Assembly (NCBI RefSeq): GCF_007641235.1
Contig: NZ_CP038157.1
Location: 124,001-188,000, forward strand
DNA length: 64,000 nucleotides
From: Corynebacterium sanguinis
GTDB lineage: Bacteria; Actinomycetota; Actinomycetes; Mycobacteriales; Mycobacteriaceae
Direction of reading: 5' to 3'
Position numbers and translations under genes: made by a program. Numbering within the stretch: position 1 is the stretch's first letter; each line of letters starts with the position of its first letter. This document shows positions 35,697-46,566 of this stretch, piece by piece. The notes beneath the pieces are model-generated. The model was not told the origin of the DNA, searched no databases, and saw only the letters and a program-made list of their open reading frames with translations.

Positions 35697-36515
35697 ATGA
35701 CTGGCTACCTCACCCCCACCAAGAAGGTCCGCGTTTCCGATCTCAAGGAGAAGAAGGCTCGGCGCGAGCCGTGGGCGATGCTCACCGCCTACGATTACTC
35801 CACTGCCCGCGTGTTCGCCGAGGCAGGAATCGAGTGCATGCTGGTGGGCGACTCCGCCGCCAACGTCGTCTTCGGCTACGACACCACCAACAAAGTCTCC
35901 CTCGATGAGATGGCCTACCTCGCGGCGGCGGTGGTGCGCGGCGCAGGCAACGCGCTCGTGGTGGCGGATCTGCCGTTTGGCACCTACGAGGCCAGCGACG
36001 AGCAGGCCGTGCTCAGCGCTACCGGGCTCATCCACCGCAGCGGGGCGCACATGGTCAAGCTCGAGGGCGGCGTGCGGGTCGCCTCGCGCATCCGCGCCCT
36101 GAAAAACGCGGGTCTCGCGGTCTGCGCGCACGTCGGCTTTACCCCGCAGTCGGTCGACAACCTCGGCGGGTTCAAGGTCCAGGGCCGCGACGCGGGCGCA
36201 AAGGCGCTGCGCGCGGACACCAAGGCCGTGGTGGACGCCGGCGCCGATATGGTGGTCTTCGAGATGGTCCCGGCGCAGCTCGCCGCCGAGCTGACCGAGC
36301 AGTGCCCGGTGCCCACCATCGGCATCGGCGCGGGCGCGGGGACCGATGCGCAGGTGTTGGTGTGGCACGACATGGCCGATCTTCCTGCGGGCAATCGGCG
36401 CCCGAAGTTCGTGCGCCAGTTCGGCCAGGTCGGGGCGGAGCTCGGCCAGGCCGCGGCGGCGTACAAGCAGGCCGTGCACGAGGGTTCCTTCCCCGCCGCC
36501 GAGCACAGCTTCTAG
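35697..36515 (+). CDS. panB: 3-methyl-2-oxobutanoate hydroxymethyltransferase
   Basis: Ketopantoate hydroxymethyltransferase, the first step of pantothenate synthesis. The TIM-barrel shows [19 protein letters not shown], the metal-binding [20 protein letters not shown] and [18 protein letters not shown]. Length 272 aa is normal. It is only 12 bp from the GntP gene on the same strand, so may be co-transcribed. It converges with panC, the other pantothenate gene, and their stops share CTAG at 36512-36515. Confidence 0.96.
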   Translation: MTGYLTPTKKVRVSDLKEKKARREPWAMLTAYDYSTARVFAEAGIECMLVGDSAANVVFGYDTTNKVSLDEMAYLAAAVVRGAGNALVVADLPFGTYEASDEQAVLSATGLIHRSGAHMVKLEGGVRVASRIRALKNAGLAVCAHVGFTPQSVDNLGGFKVQGRDAGAKALRADTKAVVDAGADMVVFEMVPAQLAAELTEQCPVPTIGIGAGAGTDAQVLVWHDMADLPAGNRRPKFVRQFGQVGAELGQAAAAYKQAVHEGSFPAAEHSF

Positions 36516-37312
36516 CCGACGCTCACCCGGGCGTTGTCGATCAGCCTGGTCGTGCCCACGCGCGCGGCCACCAGCAGGCGGGCGGGGCCGCTGTAGCCGG
36601 CGGGAATGTCCTGCAGGTTGGGTGTGGTTAACGCCAGGTAGTCTAGGTCGACGTCGGGGGAGGCGTCGAGAAGCAAGCGGGCTTTTTCAAAGCTGCCGGT
36701 AGCGAGCGCGCGCGAGAGGATCTCGGCGGTGCTGGCCTCATCGGCGGAGAGGTAGCGGTTGCGCGAGGACATCGCGAGGCCGGATTCTTCGCGCACGATC
36801 GGGCAGCCGTGGACGGCGACGGGAATGTTGAGGTCTTCGACCATCTGCCGGATGAGCACGAGCTGCTGATAGTCCTTCTCCCCGAAGAATGCGTCCGTGG
36901 CTCGTGTGAGCGCAAACAGCTTAGCGACGACCGTGAGCACGCCCGCGAAGTGCGTCGGGCGCGACGCACCCTCGAGGATCATCCCCGCCGGGCCCGGGTG
37001 GATCGTCGTGCGCGGGCCGGTCGGGTACATCGTGGCAACCGACGGGGCGAACACCGCGTCGACGCCCTCGCGCTCGAGCAACGCGACATCGGCGCTAAGC
37101 GTGCGCGGGTAGGCGTCGAGGTCTTCGCCCGGCGCGAACTGCAGCGGGTTGACAAAAATGCTCACCACCACCGGTGAGCCGGTTGTCTGTGCCGCGCGGA
37201 CCAGCGACAGGTGCCCGTCGTGCAGCGCACCCATGGTGGGCACGAGGGCGAGCGTGCGGGGGTGGCCGATGGCGGCTTCAAGCTCTGCGGGTGTATGAAC
37301 GAGTTCGGTCAT
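36512..37312 (-). CDS. panC: Pantothenate synthetase
   Basis: Condenses pantoate with beta-alanine using ATP. Signature motifs: [18 protein letters not shown] (HIGH-like nucleotide site), [35 protein letters not shown] and SSRNRYLS (KMSKS-like). Length 266 aa. It is on the opposite strand from panB, unlike the panBC operon found in most relatives, so one of the two genes has probably been inverted relative to the common order; that is inference. Confidence 0.95.
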   Translation of the reverse strand: MTELVHTPAELEAAIGHPRTLALVPTMGALHDGHLSLVRAAQTTGSPVVVSIFVNPLQFAPGEDLDAYPRTLSADVALLEREGVDAVFAPSVATMYPTGPRTTIHPGPAGMILEGASRPTHFAGVLTVVAKLFALTRATDAFFGEKDYQQLVLIRQMVEDLNIPVAVHGCPIVREESGLAMSSRNRYLSADEASTAEILSRALATGSFEKARLLLDASPDVDLDYLALTTPNLQDIPAGYSGPARLLVAARVGTTRLIDNARVSVG

Positions 37313-37352
37313 GTTTGAAAAACTTATCGTGGCAGAGCAAAGGAGTCACACT

Positions 37353-37694
37353 ATGGACACCTATCACGTCGACTACGACTGGGCGTGGGGCACAAAACGC
37401 CCGGGAGACCTGGTCACGCTGCGCGCCCACCTGGAGTTTCCCGACCCCGCCACGGCGAAGCGGGCGGTGGCGGGGTTCTTCGACAACCTCATGGCCGTCC
37501 ACGGGTTCCACGGGGCCGGCGGCTGGGCGGCTGAGGAGGTCACACCCGCGCCCGGCCCGACGCAACGCGTGATCGACTTCACCGCCGGCGGCCAGGACGT
37601 TGCCGACGCCATCGGCTACGCCGCCGAGGACGCGGTCGAGCACTTCAGCGCCTTCCCGGGTGCTACCGTGCGCTGGGAGCACATGCCCTACTGA
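37353..37694 (+). CDS. Conserved-looking small protein, unknown function
   Basis: A 113-aa protein. I chose the ATG at 37353 (MDTYHVDYDWAWG) because it has a proper AAAGGAG ribosome site 8 nt upstream; the frame opens 42 bp earlier in sequence overlapping the panC start. It is rich in aromatic residues and alpha/beta in pattern (LRAHLEFPDPATAKRAVAGF). No signal peptide or known motif. Its last 7 bases overlap the end of the opposite metallo-hydrolase gene. Confidence 0.65.
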   Translation: MDTYHVDYDWAWGTKRPGDLVTLRAHLEFPDPATAKRAVAGFFDNLMAVHGFHGAGGWAAEEVTPAPGPTQRVIDFTAGGQDVADAIGYAAEDAVEHFSAFPGATVRWEHMPY

Positions 37695-38530
37695 ACAACG
37701 GCACCCTCGGGCGTCAAGCGCACCGATTCGAAAGCCACGGGGAAATGCACGTTTGCGTCTTGGGCGGCGAGGAACTCGCGCGACTTGGCCACGTTGTCCG
37801 CCGGAACCGGCAGCGGCTTGAGCGGCTTCGACAGTGAGTGACCGAAGTGGTCCCAGTGGACGGGGATGACCAGCTCCGGCTCCAGCTGCTCGACGGTGTG
37901 GCGCCAGTACTCGCTTCTAAAATCGTCCGACTGGCGGCCGAGCGCACCGATACCGAGGTAGACCACCCGGGCTTTGAGCCCGTCGAGAAAACCCGGGATG
38001 TAGTTCGCGCTCGGCAGGACCAATATATTGCCCTCGGGGTGGCTGAAGTGGAAGACGAAGCAGCCACCGTCTTTGAACTTCAGCGTGTGGCACGGGGAGC
38101 TGAGTCGGTCGCGGATGAAGCCTGGAGCGATGTTTCCGGGGCTGTGCGGGGCCTCGATGACGCGCACGGTGAACGCTCCGACCGCGATGTCATCGCCGTC
38201 GGCGATCAGGGCCATCTGCGAATCGGTGAGGCCCTCTCCCCTGCCGTAGTTCAGCGTCGACTCCGAGCCGTACATTGTCCCGCCCACCTTTTTAACGACG
38301 GCGGGTGCGTCCATGAGGTGGTCGTAGTGCGAGTGCGCGACAAAGAGAGCATCGAGCTTGTCGACGCCACCCCTGCCCAGCGCCGCGTCGATCTCACTGT
38401 CGCTGGGTCGAAGCCGCCCGACCACGAGGCGGGCGAGCGAGGGGCGCGTGAGGAAGGCGTCGACGAAGATGCTGGTCTCGCCGTCTGTGAGGTGCACGCT
38501 GGATGTTCCGTAGAACGTGCTGGTAATCAT
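37688..38530 (-). CDS. Metallo-beta-lactamase-fold hydrolase
   Basis: A 280-aa MBL-fold enzyme of the UlaG/L-ascorbate-6-phosphate lactonase-like group. The zinc motif is HSHYDH near residues 68-73; further metal ligands are supplied around IEAPHSPG and PVHWDHFGHS. No signal peptide. The family cleaves phosphodiester, lactone or related bonds and the real substrate is not evident from the neighbours, a small unknown gene and a Tat-exported protein. Confidence 0.85.
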   Translation of the reverse strand: MITSTFYGTSSVHLTDGETSIFVDAFLTRPSLARLVVGRLRPSDSEIDAALGRGGVDKLDALFVAHSHYDHLMDAPAVVKKVGGTMYGSESTLNYGRGEGLTDSQMALIADGDDIAVGAFTVRVIEAPHSPGNIAPGFIRDRLSSPCHTLKFKDGGCFVFHFSHPEGNILVLPSANYIPGFLDGLKARVVYLGIGALGRQSDDFRSEYWRHTVEQLEPELVIPVHWDHFGHSLSKPLKPLPVPADNVAKSREFLAAQDANVHFPVAFESVRLTPEGAVVQ

Positions 38531-38610
38531 GTGCCCAATGTTAGCACCCAGATGGTATGTTGCAGAAGTAAATTAGTGTGATTGTTGTTGTTAGGAACCT
38601 GGAGGTTTCC

Positions 38611-39459
38611 ATGCCCCTGAACCGTCGCCGCTTCCTCGCCACCGCGGGCCTGACCACCGCCGCGGCCATCGGGCTCTCCCCCGTCGCTAAGGCCCAGCGC
38701 ACCGTGGTGGGCACCGCGCTCGACTACTCTGCGGGCGTGCCTTCGGGGCGCTCGGTCAAGGCCGCCGGCCACCTCGGTGCGGTGCGCTACGTCTCCCAGC
38801 CGCGCCCCAACGCCACCTGGATGAGGGGCAAGCCCGTCGCCCTTACAGAAACCCAGGATTTCAAGGCCAACGGCTTGGCGACGGCGTCCGTCTACCAGTT
38901 CGGCCGCGCCCAGACCGCCGACTGGCTCGGCGGGGCGGCCTCCGCGGCGATCCACGCCCCGCAGGCCATCGAACTGCACCGCGCGGCGGGCGGGCCGACG
39001 GGGCGCCCGATCTACATCGCGATTGACGACAACCCCACCCGCGCCCAGTACGACAACCAGATCCGCCCCTTCCTGCGCGCGTTCTGCACCGCGCTCAGCG
39101 TCGCGGGCTACGCCACGGGCGTCTACGGCAACTACAACACCATCGAATGGGCCGCAAACGACGGTATCGGCACCTTCTTCTGGATGCACGACTGGGGCTC
39201 CGGCGGACGCCTCCACCCGCGCGCGAACATCCACCAGGTGGCGAAGTGGCAGACCACCATCGACGGAGTGGTCTGCGACATCAACGACGTCTACACCGCC
39301 GACTGGGGCCAGTGGACACCAGGCCAGGCGGCCGCGCCGGTCGTGCAGCTTCCCAACATTCCCATCGAGCAGCTCCTGCAGAGCTCAAGCGAGATGTCCT
39401 CGCAAGGCAACGCCGCCCTGCAGCAGGCGTTGGACCAGGCCCGCGCCTTCCTGCCCTAA
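38611..39459 (+). CDS. Tat-exported DUF1906 (Rv2525c-like glycoside-hydrolase-like) protein
   Basis: A 282-aa protein. The ATG at 38611 has a CTGGAGG ribosome site; an upstream GTG frame start (38578) lacks one. The N-terminus PLNRRRFLATAGLTTAAA is a twin-arginine signal with likely cleavage after AKA. The mature part carries the DUF1906 barrel (GTALDYSAGVPSG, RPIYIAIDDN, GYATGVYGNYN, FFWMHDWGS, DINDVYTADWGQW), related to GH25-like folds. Mycobacterial Rv2525c is Tat-secreted and cell-wall associated. A 34-bp palindromic terminator follows directly. Confidence 0.87.
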   Translation: MPLNRRRFLATAGLTTAAAIGLSPVAKAQRTVVGTALDYSAGVPSGRSVKAAGHLGAVRYVSQPRPNATWMRGKPVALTETQDFKANGLATASVYQFGRAQTADWLGGAASAAIHAPQAIELHRAAGGPTGRPIYIAIDDNPTRAQYDNQIRPFLRAFCTALSVAGYATGVYGNYNTIEWAANDGIGTFFWMHDWGSGGRLHPRANIHQVAKWQTTIDGVVCDINDVYTADWGQWTPGQAAAPVVQLPNIPIEQLLQSSSEMSSQGNAALQQALDQARAFLP

Positions 39460-39465
39460 TCAATG

Positions 39466-39499
39466 AAAAAATGACCCACCATATGGTGGGTCATTTTTT
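39466..39499. terminator. Bidirectional rho-independent terminator
   Basis: A perfect 34-bp palindrome with arms AAAAAATGACCCACCAT and ATGGTGGGTCATTTTTT. It has a 9-bp GC-rich stem, T runs in both directions, and lies between the convergent DUF1906 and mctC genes. Confidence 0.92.
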
Positions 39500-39516
39500 A
39501 TTCTCAGCGCGTCTAA

Positions 39517-41172
39517 TTAGTGGTCGACCGGGGCCTCCACACCGACGCCGGTCAGCGACCGAACTTCCATCTCGGACTGGAGGGCATCGAGGTTGTCCGG
39601 CTTGCCCACGAAGGTGCCGATGATGCCGGCCAAGAACGCCAGCGGGATCGACACGATGCCCGGGCTGGTCAGCGGGAAGATGGACCAGTCAGCGTTGGGG
39701 AACATCGCAGTCGGCGTACCCGAGACCGCGGGCGAGAGCGCGATGAGGACGAGCGCGGTGACAAGACCTGTGTACATCGAGGCGACCGCACCGGTGGTGT
39801 TGAAGCGCTTCCAGTATAGCGAGTACAAGATGGTGGGCAGGTTGGCGGACGCCGCGATGGCGAAGGCCAGCGAGACCAGGAAGGCGACGTTCTGGCTCAT
39901 CGCGAGGATTCCCAGCACGATGGAGACCACACCGATGACAACCACAGTGATGCGCGAGACCCGCACCTGCTCGGCCTCCGTGGCGGTGCCGTCGCGAAGC
40001 ACGGCGTCGTAGATGTCGTGGGCGACCGAGGCGGATGCGGTAATGGCCAGCCCGGCCACGACGGCCAGAACCGTCGCGAAGGCAACCGCGGAGATCAGCG
40101 CCATGAAGATGGAGCCGCCGAGCTCGAAGGCGAGCAGCGGCGCCGCCGCGTTCGCCCCGCCCGGGGCTGCCAGGATGCGGTCCGGGCCGACGAGCGCAGC
40201 TGCGCCGTAGCCGAGCACCAGGGTGAGCAGGTAGAAGGCACCGATGAGCACGATGGCCCAGGTTACGGACTTGCGCGCCTCCTTAGCGGTGGGCACGGTG
40301 TAGAAGCGCATCAGGACGTGCGGCAGGCCGGCGGTGCCGAGCACCAAGGACAGGCCGAGCGAGATGAAGTCGATCTGGCTGGTCAGTGAGGCGCCGTACT
40401 TCAGGCCCGGGGCCATGATGTCGGTGGCCTCGTAACCCTTCTCCTGAATGTACTCCGAGGCGCCGTGCGCACCAATTGCGTCGGTGAACAGGGTGTTCAT
40501 ACCACCGCGCACTGCGATAAAGACGAGCACGGTCATGATCGCGACACCGCTAATGAGCAGCACGGCCTTGATCATCTGCACGTAGGTGGTGCCCTTCATG
40601 CCGCCGATGAGCACGTAGGCGATCATCACGATGCCGACGATGAAGACGCACAGTGCCTGCGCCCAGAAGGTGTGCAGGTCAAGCAGTACCGAGACGAGGG
40701 AGCCTGCGCCCGCCATCTGCGCGATGAGGTAGAACAGCGAGACGAACAGCGTGCCGAAGGCCGCCGCGACGCGCACGGGCTTCTGGCGCAGGCGGAACGA
40801 CAGCACGTCGGCCATGGTGAAGCGGCCCACGTTGCGCAGCGGCTCCGCGACGAGCAGCAGGGCGACTAGCCATGCGACGAAGAAGCCGATCGAGTACAGG
40901 AACCCGTCGTAGCCGGTCAGCGCGATCGAGCCGACGATGCCGAGGAAGGACGCGGCCGAGAGGTAGTCGCCCGCGATGGCGAGGCCGTTTTGCGTGCCGC
41001 TAAAAGAGGCGCCACCGGTGTAGAAGTCCGCGGACTCGGAGGTGGTCTTGCCAGCGCGGGTCACAATGAACATCGTGACGATGATGAAGACAGCGAAGAT
41101 GGCAATGTTGAGCAGCGGATTGCCCACGCCTTGCGGTTGTGCGGCCTCCTGGGCCAGGTAAGTGGTGTTCAT
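39517..41172 (-). CDS. mctC: Sodium:solute symporter, monocarboxylate (MctC/ActP) type
   Basis: A 551-aa SSS-family transporter with about 13 membrane segments. Family markers include SADFYTGGASFSGTQNGLAI, AGDYLSAASFLGIVG, FRLRQKPVRVAAAFGT and the VLIGGMKGTTYVQMIKAVLL segment. In C. glutamicum the homologue MctC (cg0953) takes up acetate, propionate and pyruvate and is preceded by a DUF485 gene, exactly as here (5-bp gap). Transport of monocarboxylates fits the nearby citrate synthase gene. Confidence 0.9.
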   Translation of the reverse strand: MNTTYLAQEAAQPQGVGNPLLNIAIFAVFIIVTMFIVTRAGKTTSESADFYTGGASFSGTQNGLAIAGDYLSAASFLGIVGSIALTGYDGFLYSIGFFVAWLVALLLVAEPLRNVGRFTMADVLSFRLRQKPVRVAAAFGTLFVSLFYLIAQMAGAGSLVSVLLDLHTFWAQALCVFIVGIVMIAYVLIGGMKGTTYVQMIKAVLLISGVAIMTVLVFIAVRGGMNTLFTDAIGAHGASEYIQEKGYEATDIMAPGLKYGASLTSQIDFISLGLSLVLGTAGLPHVLMRFYTVPTAKEARKSVTWAIVLIGAFYLLTLVLGYGAAALVGPDRILAAPGGANAAAPLLAFELGGSIFMALISAVAFATVLAVVAGLAITASASVAHDIYDAVLRDGTATEAEQVRVSRITVVVIGVVSIVLGILAMSQNVAFLVSLAFAIAASANLPTILYSLYWKRFNTTGAVASMYTGLVTALVLIALSPAVSGTPTAMFPNADWSIFPLTSPGIVSIPLAFLAGIIGTFVGKPDNLDALQSEMEVRSLTGVGVEAPVDH

Positions 41173-41177
41173 GGTGC

Positions 41178-41525
41178 CTAGCCCTCCATTACTTCGCGAA
41201 TATGAGCCGCGCGCGGCTCAATGTTTTTGTTCGCGTACTTGACGTAGACGTACGTGATGATGAACGTGGTGATGAACTGGGCGATACCCAGCCAGATGCC
41301 CACGTTCATCCCGAGGAAGGGCTGTGCCATCGTCTGTGGGAAGAATGTCGCCACGACGACGTAGAAGATGTACCAGACGAAGAAGGCGACGGAAACCGGG
41401 AAGGTGAAGCCGCGGTAGGATTTCCGAAGCTCCTGGAACTCCTCGCTGTTTTGCATGGCGACGAACTCGTCCGGAGTCGGTTCTCTTCGGGTGGGAAATG
41501 CGGTGGATCCTTGGGATTGCGACAC
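41178..41525 (-). CDS. DUF485 small membrane protein
   Basis: A 115-aa membrane protein with two spans (FTFPVSVAFFVWYIFYVVVA, then IWLGIAQFITTFIITYVYV) and a C-terminal basic tail (YANKNIEPRAAHIREVM). GTG start at 41525, with GAAAGGATGG upstream; in-frame codons further upstream lack a ribosome site. DUF485 proteins typically sit next to acetate/monocarboxylate symporters and are thought to assist them. Co-transcribed with the symporter. Confidence 0.87.
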   Translation of the reverse strand: MSQSQGSTAFPTRREPTPDEFVAMQNSEEFQELRKSYRGFTFPVSVAFFVWYIFYVVVATFFPQTMAQPFLGMNVGIWLGIAQFITTFIITYVYVKYANKNIEPRAAHIREVMEG

Positions 41526-41731
41526 TGACCCATCCTTTCTGTGCTGCCTACGTGTGGAAACTAACGCTCTCACATGCGTTGGTTATAACTGGACACACAA
41601 AATTTATCGGAAGCGCCAAGCTTTTTTGCCAAGTTCGCACATCAAAATCTTCGCTGGATCAGCCCGCTACCCCCGAGAAGGTAGTTTTACTGCGGAGACT
41701 AACTGTCCCCCCGCTACCCCCGCCGCGCTCG

Positions 41732-42568
41732 CTAATCGACGTCCCCGGGAAACGTCAGCGGATCCCCCGACATCCTCTCTCCCGCGATCCCGTCCAACGC
41801 CGCGATCTCGGCCTCGCTCAGCGCCACATCCACGGCGCCGAGGTTCTCCACGAGGCGCTGCGGGTTGGACGTCTTCGGGATCACGGAGCAGCCATGCCGC
41901 ATCAGGTGCGCGAGCACCACCTGCGCCGGCGTGGCGCCGTGCGCGTCGGCGATCGCTCCAATCTCGGGCTCGGAGAAGTTCTCACCGCGCGCCAGCGGCG
42001 CCCACGCCTCGGTGCAGATGCCATGGCTGGAGTGGAAGTCGCGCAACTCGGGCTGCGTAAAGCCCACGTGGAGTTCAACCTGATTGAGCACCGGAGTTAC
42101 CCCGGTGGCGGCGATGACCTCCGAGAGCACCTCCGGGTAGAAGTTGGCTACCCCGGCGGCCTTGAGCGCCCCGCCCTCCTTGAGCCGCGCGACGCGCTCG
42201 AAGGCTTGGGCGTAGAGGCCGCGCTGCGGCCACGGCCAGTGCACGAGGTAGATGTCGATGTAGTCGAGCCCGAGACGGCGCAAGGATTCCTCGAAGGCCT
42301 CCTCCACGCGGTCCTGGTCGTCGTTCCACAGCTTCGTGGTCACGATCAGCTCGTCGCGGGTGACGTCGCCGGCCGCGATCGCATCGTTGATCGCCCGGCC
42401 GACTTCCTCTTCATTGCCGTAGAGCGCCGCGGTGTCTATGTGCCGGTAGCCCAGCTCGATCGCGGTGCGGACAATGGTTTCGGCCTCGGCGCCTACCAAC
42501 TTGTAGGTGCCGAGGCCCAGGAGCGGAAGCTCAGTTCCGTTGTTCAGGGTTGTCGCAGGAATTCGCAT
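41732..42568 (-). CDS. Aldo/keto reductase
   Basis: A 278-aa NADPH-dependent aldo-keto reductase. The catalytic tetrad is seen: D in YRHIDTAALYGNE, Y in the same stretch, K in TTKLWNDDQ and H in YLVHWPWPQ. The cofactor region VIPKTSNPQRLVENL is near the C-terminus. The family includes 2,5-diketo-D-gluconate and methylglyoxal reductases; the substrate is unknown. It follows fkbP by 19 bp on the same strand and may be the last gene of the gltA operon. Confidence 0.9.
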   Translation of the reverse strand: MRIPATTLNNGTELPLLGLGTYKLVGAEAETIVRTAIELGYRHIDTAALYGNEEEVGRAINDAIAAGDVTRDELIVTTKLWNDDQDRVEEAFEESLRRLGLDYIDIYLVHWPWPQRGLYAQAFERVARLKEGGALKAAGVANFYPEVLSEVIAATGVTPVLNQVELHVGFTQPELRDFHSSHGICTEAWAPLARGENFSEPEIGAIADAHGATPAQVVLAHLMRHGCSVIPKTSNPQRLVENLGAVDVALSEAEIAALDGIAGERMSGDPLTFPGDVD

Positions 42569-42587
42569 AACCCCGATTGTGCCAAAT

Positions 42588-42947
42588 TTAGCTGGCGTCG
42601 AGCAGATCGATGACGAACACGAGCGTGCGCCCGGACAGCGGGTGCCCGCCGCCGGCCGGCCCGTAGGCCTTCTCCGGCGGGATGGTCAGCTCGCGACGGC
42701 CGCCGACTTTCATGCCCGGGATGCCCTCCTGCCAGCCTTCGATGAGGCCTGCCAGCGGGAACTCCGCGGCCTCGCCGCGGTCCCAGGAGGAGTCGAACTC
42801 CTCGCCGGTCTCGTAGTCGACGCCCAAGTAGTGCACTCGGACGAAGCCTCCTTCAACAGCTTCGGCGCCCTCACCGACGGTGAGGTCCTCGATAACAAGG
42901 TCGACGGGTGCCGGTTCGGTCGGGAGGGAAATCGTGGGCTTTTCCAT
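42588..42947 (-). CDS. FKBP-type peptidyl-prolyl cis-trans isomerase
   Basis: A 119-aa cytoplasmic FKBP: VRVHYLGVDYETGEEFDSSW, FPLAGLIEGWQEGIPGMKVG, GGRRELTIPPEKAYG and the C-terminal TLVFVIDLLD. No signal peptide. Catalyses proline isomerisation during folding. It lies 19 bp downstream of gltA; the gltA-fkb pair is also found in C. glutamicum. Confidence 0.93.
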   Translation of the reverse strand: MEKPTISLPTEPAPVDLVIEDLTVGEGAEAVEGGFVRVHYLGVDYETGEEFDSSWDRGEAAEFPLAGLIEGWQEGIPGMKVGGRRELTIPPEKAYGPAGGGHPLSGRTLVFVIDLLDAS

Positions 42948-42966
42948 TGTTGAGACAGCTCCTTGT

Positions 42967-44262
42967 CTAGCGCTGGTCGCGCGGTACGAATTCGCGCTTG
43001 GTGGCGCCGGTGTAGATCTGGCGCGGGCGGTTGATCTTGGAGTTCATTGCCAGCTGCTCGCGGTAGTGAGCGATCCAGCCCGGCAGGCGGCCGATGGCGA
43101 AGAGCACCGTGAAGAAGTTCGTCGGGAAGCCCATCGCGCGGTAGATCAGGCCGGTGTAGAAGTCAACGTTCGGGTAGAGCTTGCGGGAGATGAAGTAGTC
43201 GTCGTTCAGAGCGATCTCCTCGAGCTTCATAGCGAGGTCAAGCAGCTCGTCGCCGCCGAAGTGCTCGAGCACCTCGTGAGCGGTCTCCTTCACGATCGCG
43301 GCGCGCGGGTCGTAGTTCTTGTACACGCGGTGGCCGAAGCCCATCAAGCGCACGCCCTTTTCCTTGTTCTTCACGCGGTCCATGAAGTCGGTGGCGTCGC
43401 CGTCGTGGTTGTTCTTGATGTCCTCGAGCATCTCGAGCACGGCCTGGTTAGCGCCGCCGTGAAGCGGGCCAGCCAGTGCGTTAATGCCACCGGCGATGGA
43501 GACGAACATGTTCGCCTGCGCGGAGCCGATCATGCGGACGGTGGAGGTGGAGCAGTTCTGCTCGTGGTCAGCATGCAGGATGAGCAGCTTGTCCAGCGCC
43601 TTGATCAGGACAGGGTCGACCTCATACGGCTCGGTCGGGTAGCCGAACATCATGCGCAGGAAGTTCTCTCGCGGGTTCAGGGAATTGTCCGGGTACATGT
43701 ACGGCTTGCCCTTGGACGCGCGGAACGCGTACGCCGCGAGCATCGGCACCTTCGCCATGAGGCGCACGGTGGCCTTGTCCAGCTGCTCCTCGTCCAGCGG
43801 GTCAAGCTGATCCTGGTAGTAGGCGGAGAGGATGTTCACCGAGGAGGCCAGCACGGCCATCGGGTGGGCGTTGCGCGGGAAGATGTTGAACGCGGCCTTG
43901 AAGTCCTCGTCCAGGAGGGTGTGGTGGCGCAGCTCGGAGTTGAACTTGTCCAGCTCCTCGGTCGTCGGCAGCTCACCGTTGATCAGCAGGTAGGACACCT
44001 CGTTGAAGGTGGCGTTGTTGGCCAGATCAGCGATGTCGTAGCCGCGGTGGCGCAGAATGCCCTCGTCGCCGTCGATGTAGGTGATCTTCGACTCGGTGGA
44101 ACCGGTGGATACGTAGCCGGGGTCGAAGGTGACCAGGCCGGTCTCGCCGAGCAGCTTGCCCAGCTCAAAGCCGTCGTTTCCCTCGGTGGCACGCTTGATT
44201 TCCATCTCGTACTCGCCACCCGGGTAGTGGAGCACGACCTTGTCGTTGTTCTCAGTAGCCAC
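42967..44262 (-). CDS. gltA: Citrate synthase
   Basis: Condenses acetyl-CoA and oxaloacetate at the entry of the TCA cycle. 431 aa; catalytic motifs GPLHGGANQAVLEML (His), GFGHRVYKNYDPRA (His) and the late aspartate region VDFYTGLIYRAMG are intact, and the sequence closely follows corynebacterial GltA. I chose the GTG at 44262 (VATENNDKVVLHYPGG) with a GAGGAAAGG ribosome site 6 nt away; upstream in-frame ATG codons lack one. Divergent from serC across 208 bp. Downstream lie an FKBP and an aldo-keto reductase. Confidence 0.97.
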   Translation of the reverse strand: MATENNDKVVLHYPGGEYEMEIKRATEGNDGFELGKLLGETGLVTFDPGYVSTGSTESKITYIDGDEGILRHRGYDIADLANNATFNEVSYLLINGELPTTEELDKFNSELRHHTLLDEDFKAAFNIFPRNAHPMAVLASSVNILSAYYQDQLDPLDEEQLDKATVRLMAKVPMLAAYAFRASKGKPYMYPDNSLNPRENFLRMMFGYPTEPYEVDPVLIKALDKLLILHADHEQNCSTSTVRMIGSAQANMFVSIAGGINALAGPLHGGANQAVLEMLEDIKNNHDGDATDFMDRVKNKEKGVRLMGFGHRVYKNYDPRAAIVKETAHEVLEHFGGDELLDLAMKLEEIALNDDYFISRKLYPNVDFYTGLIYRAMGFPTNFFTVLFAIGRLPGWIAHYREQLAMNSKINRPRQIYTGATKREFVPRDQR

Positions 44263-45601
<1,339 letters not shown>

Positions 45602-45665
45602 ACCTGCTGTGGCGGCCGGATTCGTCGGTTAGGGTTTAAGGTGTCGAAGAAATAAAGGAGTTGTG

Positions 45666-46553
45666 ATGCGTGAGCTCTACGCGGTCGCCGAGGAGTCGAC
45701 CGAGACGTTCCTCGTTATGCGCGATGCCGACGGTGTGCGCTACCAGTTGGCGCGCGCGCAGCTGCACTCGCTTCACGGCCCTGCCGAGCACGACGCCGAA
45801 CCCCTCGATGTTGAAGTAGTCGAAGCCGAGGTAGAGCCTTCGGACACCCCGACCTACGACTCGCTGCCGCGCGTGCCCTCCTTGCCGGACCCGGACCCGC
45901 TGTTCGCCACTCCCCTGTCGATGCGCCCGAGCGAGATCCAAGCGAAGATCCGCGCGGGTGCGACGCAAAAGGAACTGGCCGACGAAATGGGCGTTGCCGA
46001 AAGCCGCATCGAGGCCTACGCCCACCCGGTGCTGCTGGAGCGCTACCAGGTCGCCGAAGCCGCGAAGCAGTCGCACCCGCTGCGCGAGGGCGGGCCGGCC
46101 AAGCTCACGCTCTTTGAGATCCTCGCCACCGCGTTTGCCGCGCGGGGCAATTCGCTCAGCCACGCGGAGTGGGACGCAACGCGCGAACCCGGCGACGATT
46201 GGGTGGTCCACGTGCGGTGGAAGTCGGGGTTGAGCGAGAACGAGGGGCTGTGGTCGTTTAAGCGCGCCATGGGCGCCAAGGCCACGACGCAGCCACGCAA
46301 CTCCGTCGCCGCCGACTTAACCGACCCCGACTTCGTGCAGCCGATTCGCTCGCTCACGGCCGTGGAGCCCGACACCCCGCAACTGCTCGAGCCGGAGGCC
46401 GGGACGGACGATTCCCCGGTGGTGGAGGGCGACTTCCTGCGCCACCCCGACGGCGACGAGCAGCCCCAGCAGCGCCGGCGCAAGGCCGTCACCCCGCACT
46501 GGGAAGACGTTCTGCTCGGAGTGAGAACGAACACGAAACGCCCCCGGAAGTAA
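45666..46553 (+). CDS. sepH: Septation protein SepH (DUF3071)
   Basis: A 295-aa cytoplasmic protein of the SepH family, which in Streptomyces and mycobacteria binds FtsZ and helps divisome assembly. The DUF3071 region starts RELYAVAEESTETFLVM, followed by a helix-turn-helix-like part (SMRPSEIQAKIRAGATQKEL, then MGVAESRIEAYAHPVLLERY). The C-terminal half is low-complexity and acidic, ending in basic KRPRK. The ATG at 45666 is favoured by its AAAGGAG ribosome site; a GTG one codon earlier is too close. Confidence 0.87.
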   Translation: MRELYAVAEESTETFLVMRDADGVRYQLARAQLHSLHGPAEHDAEPLDVEVVEAEVEPSDTPTYDSLPRVPSLPDPDPLFATPLSMRPSEIQAKIRAGATQKELADEMGVAESRIEAYAHPVLLERYQVAEAAKQSHPLREGGPAKLTLFEILATAFAARGNSLSHAEWDATREPGDDWVVHVRWKSGLSENEGLWSFKRAMGAKATTQPRNSVAADLTDPDFVQPIRSLTAVEPDTPQLLEPEAGTDDSPVVEGDFLRHPDGDEQPQQRRRKAVTPHWEDVLLGVRTNTKRPRK

Positions 46554-46566
46554 GGACTACTCCGCC

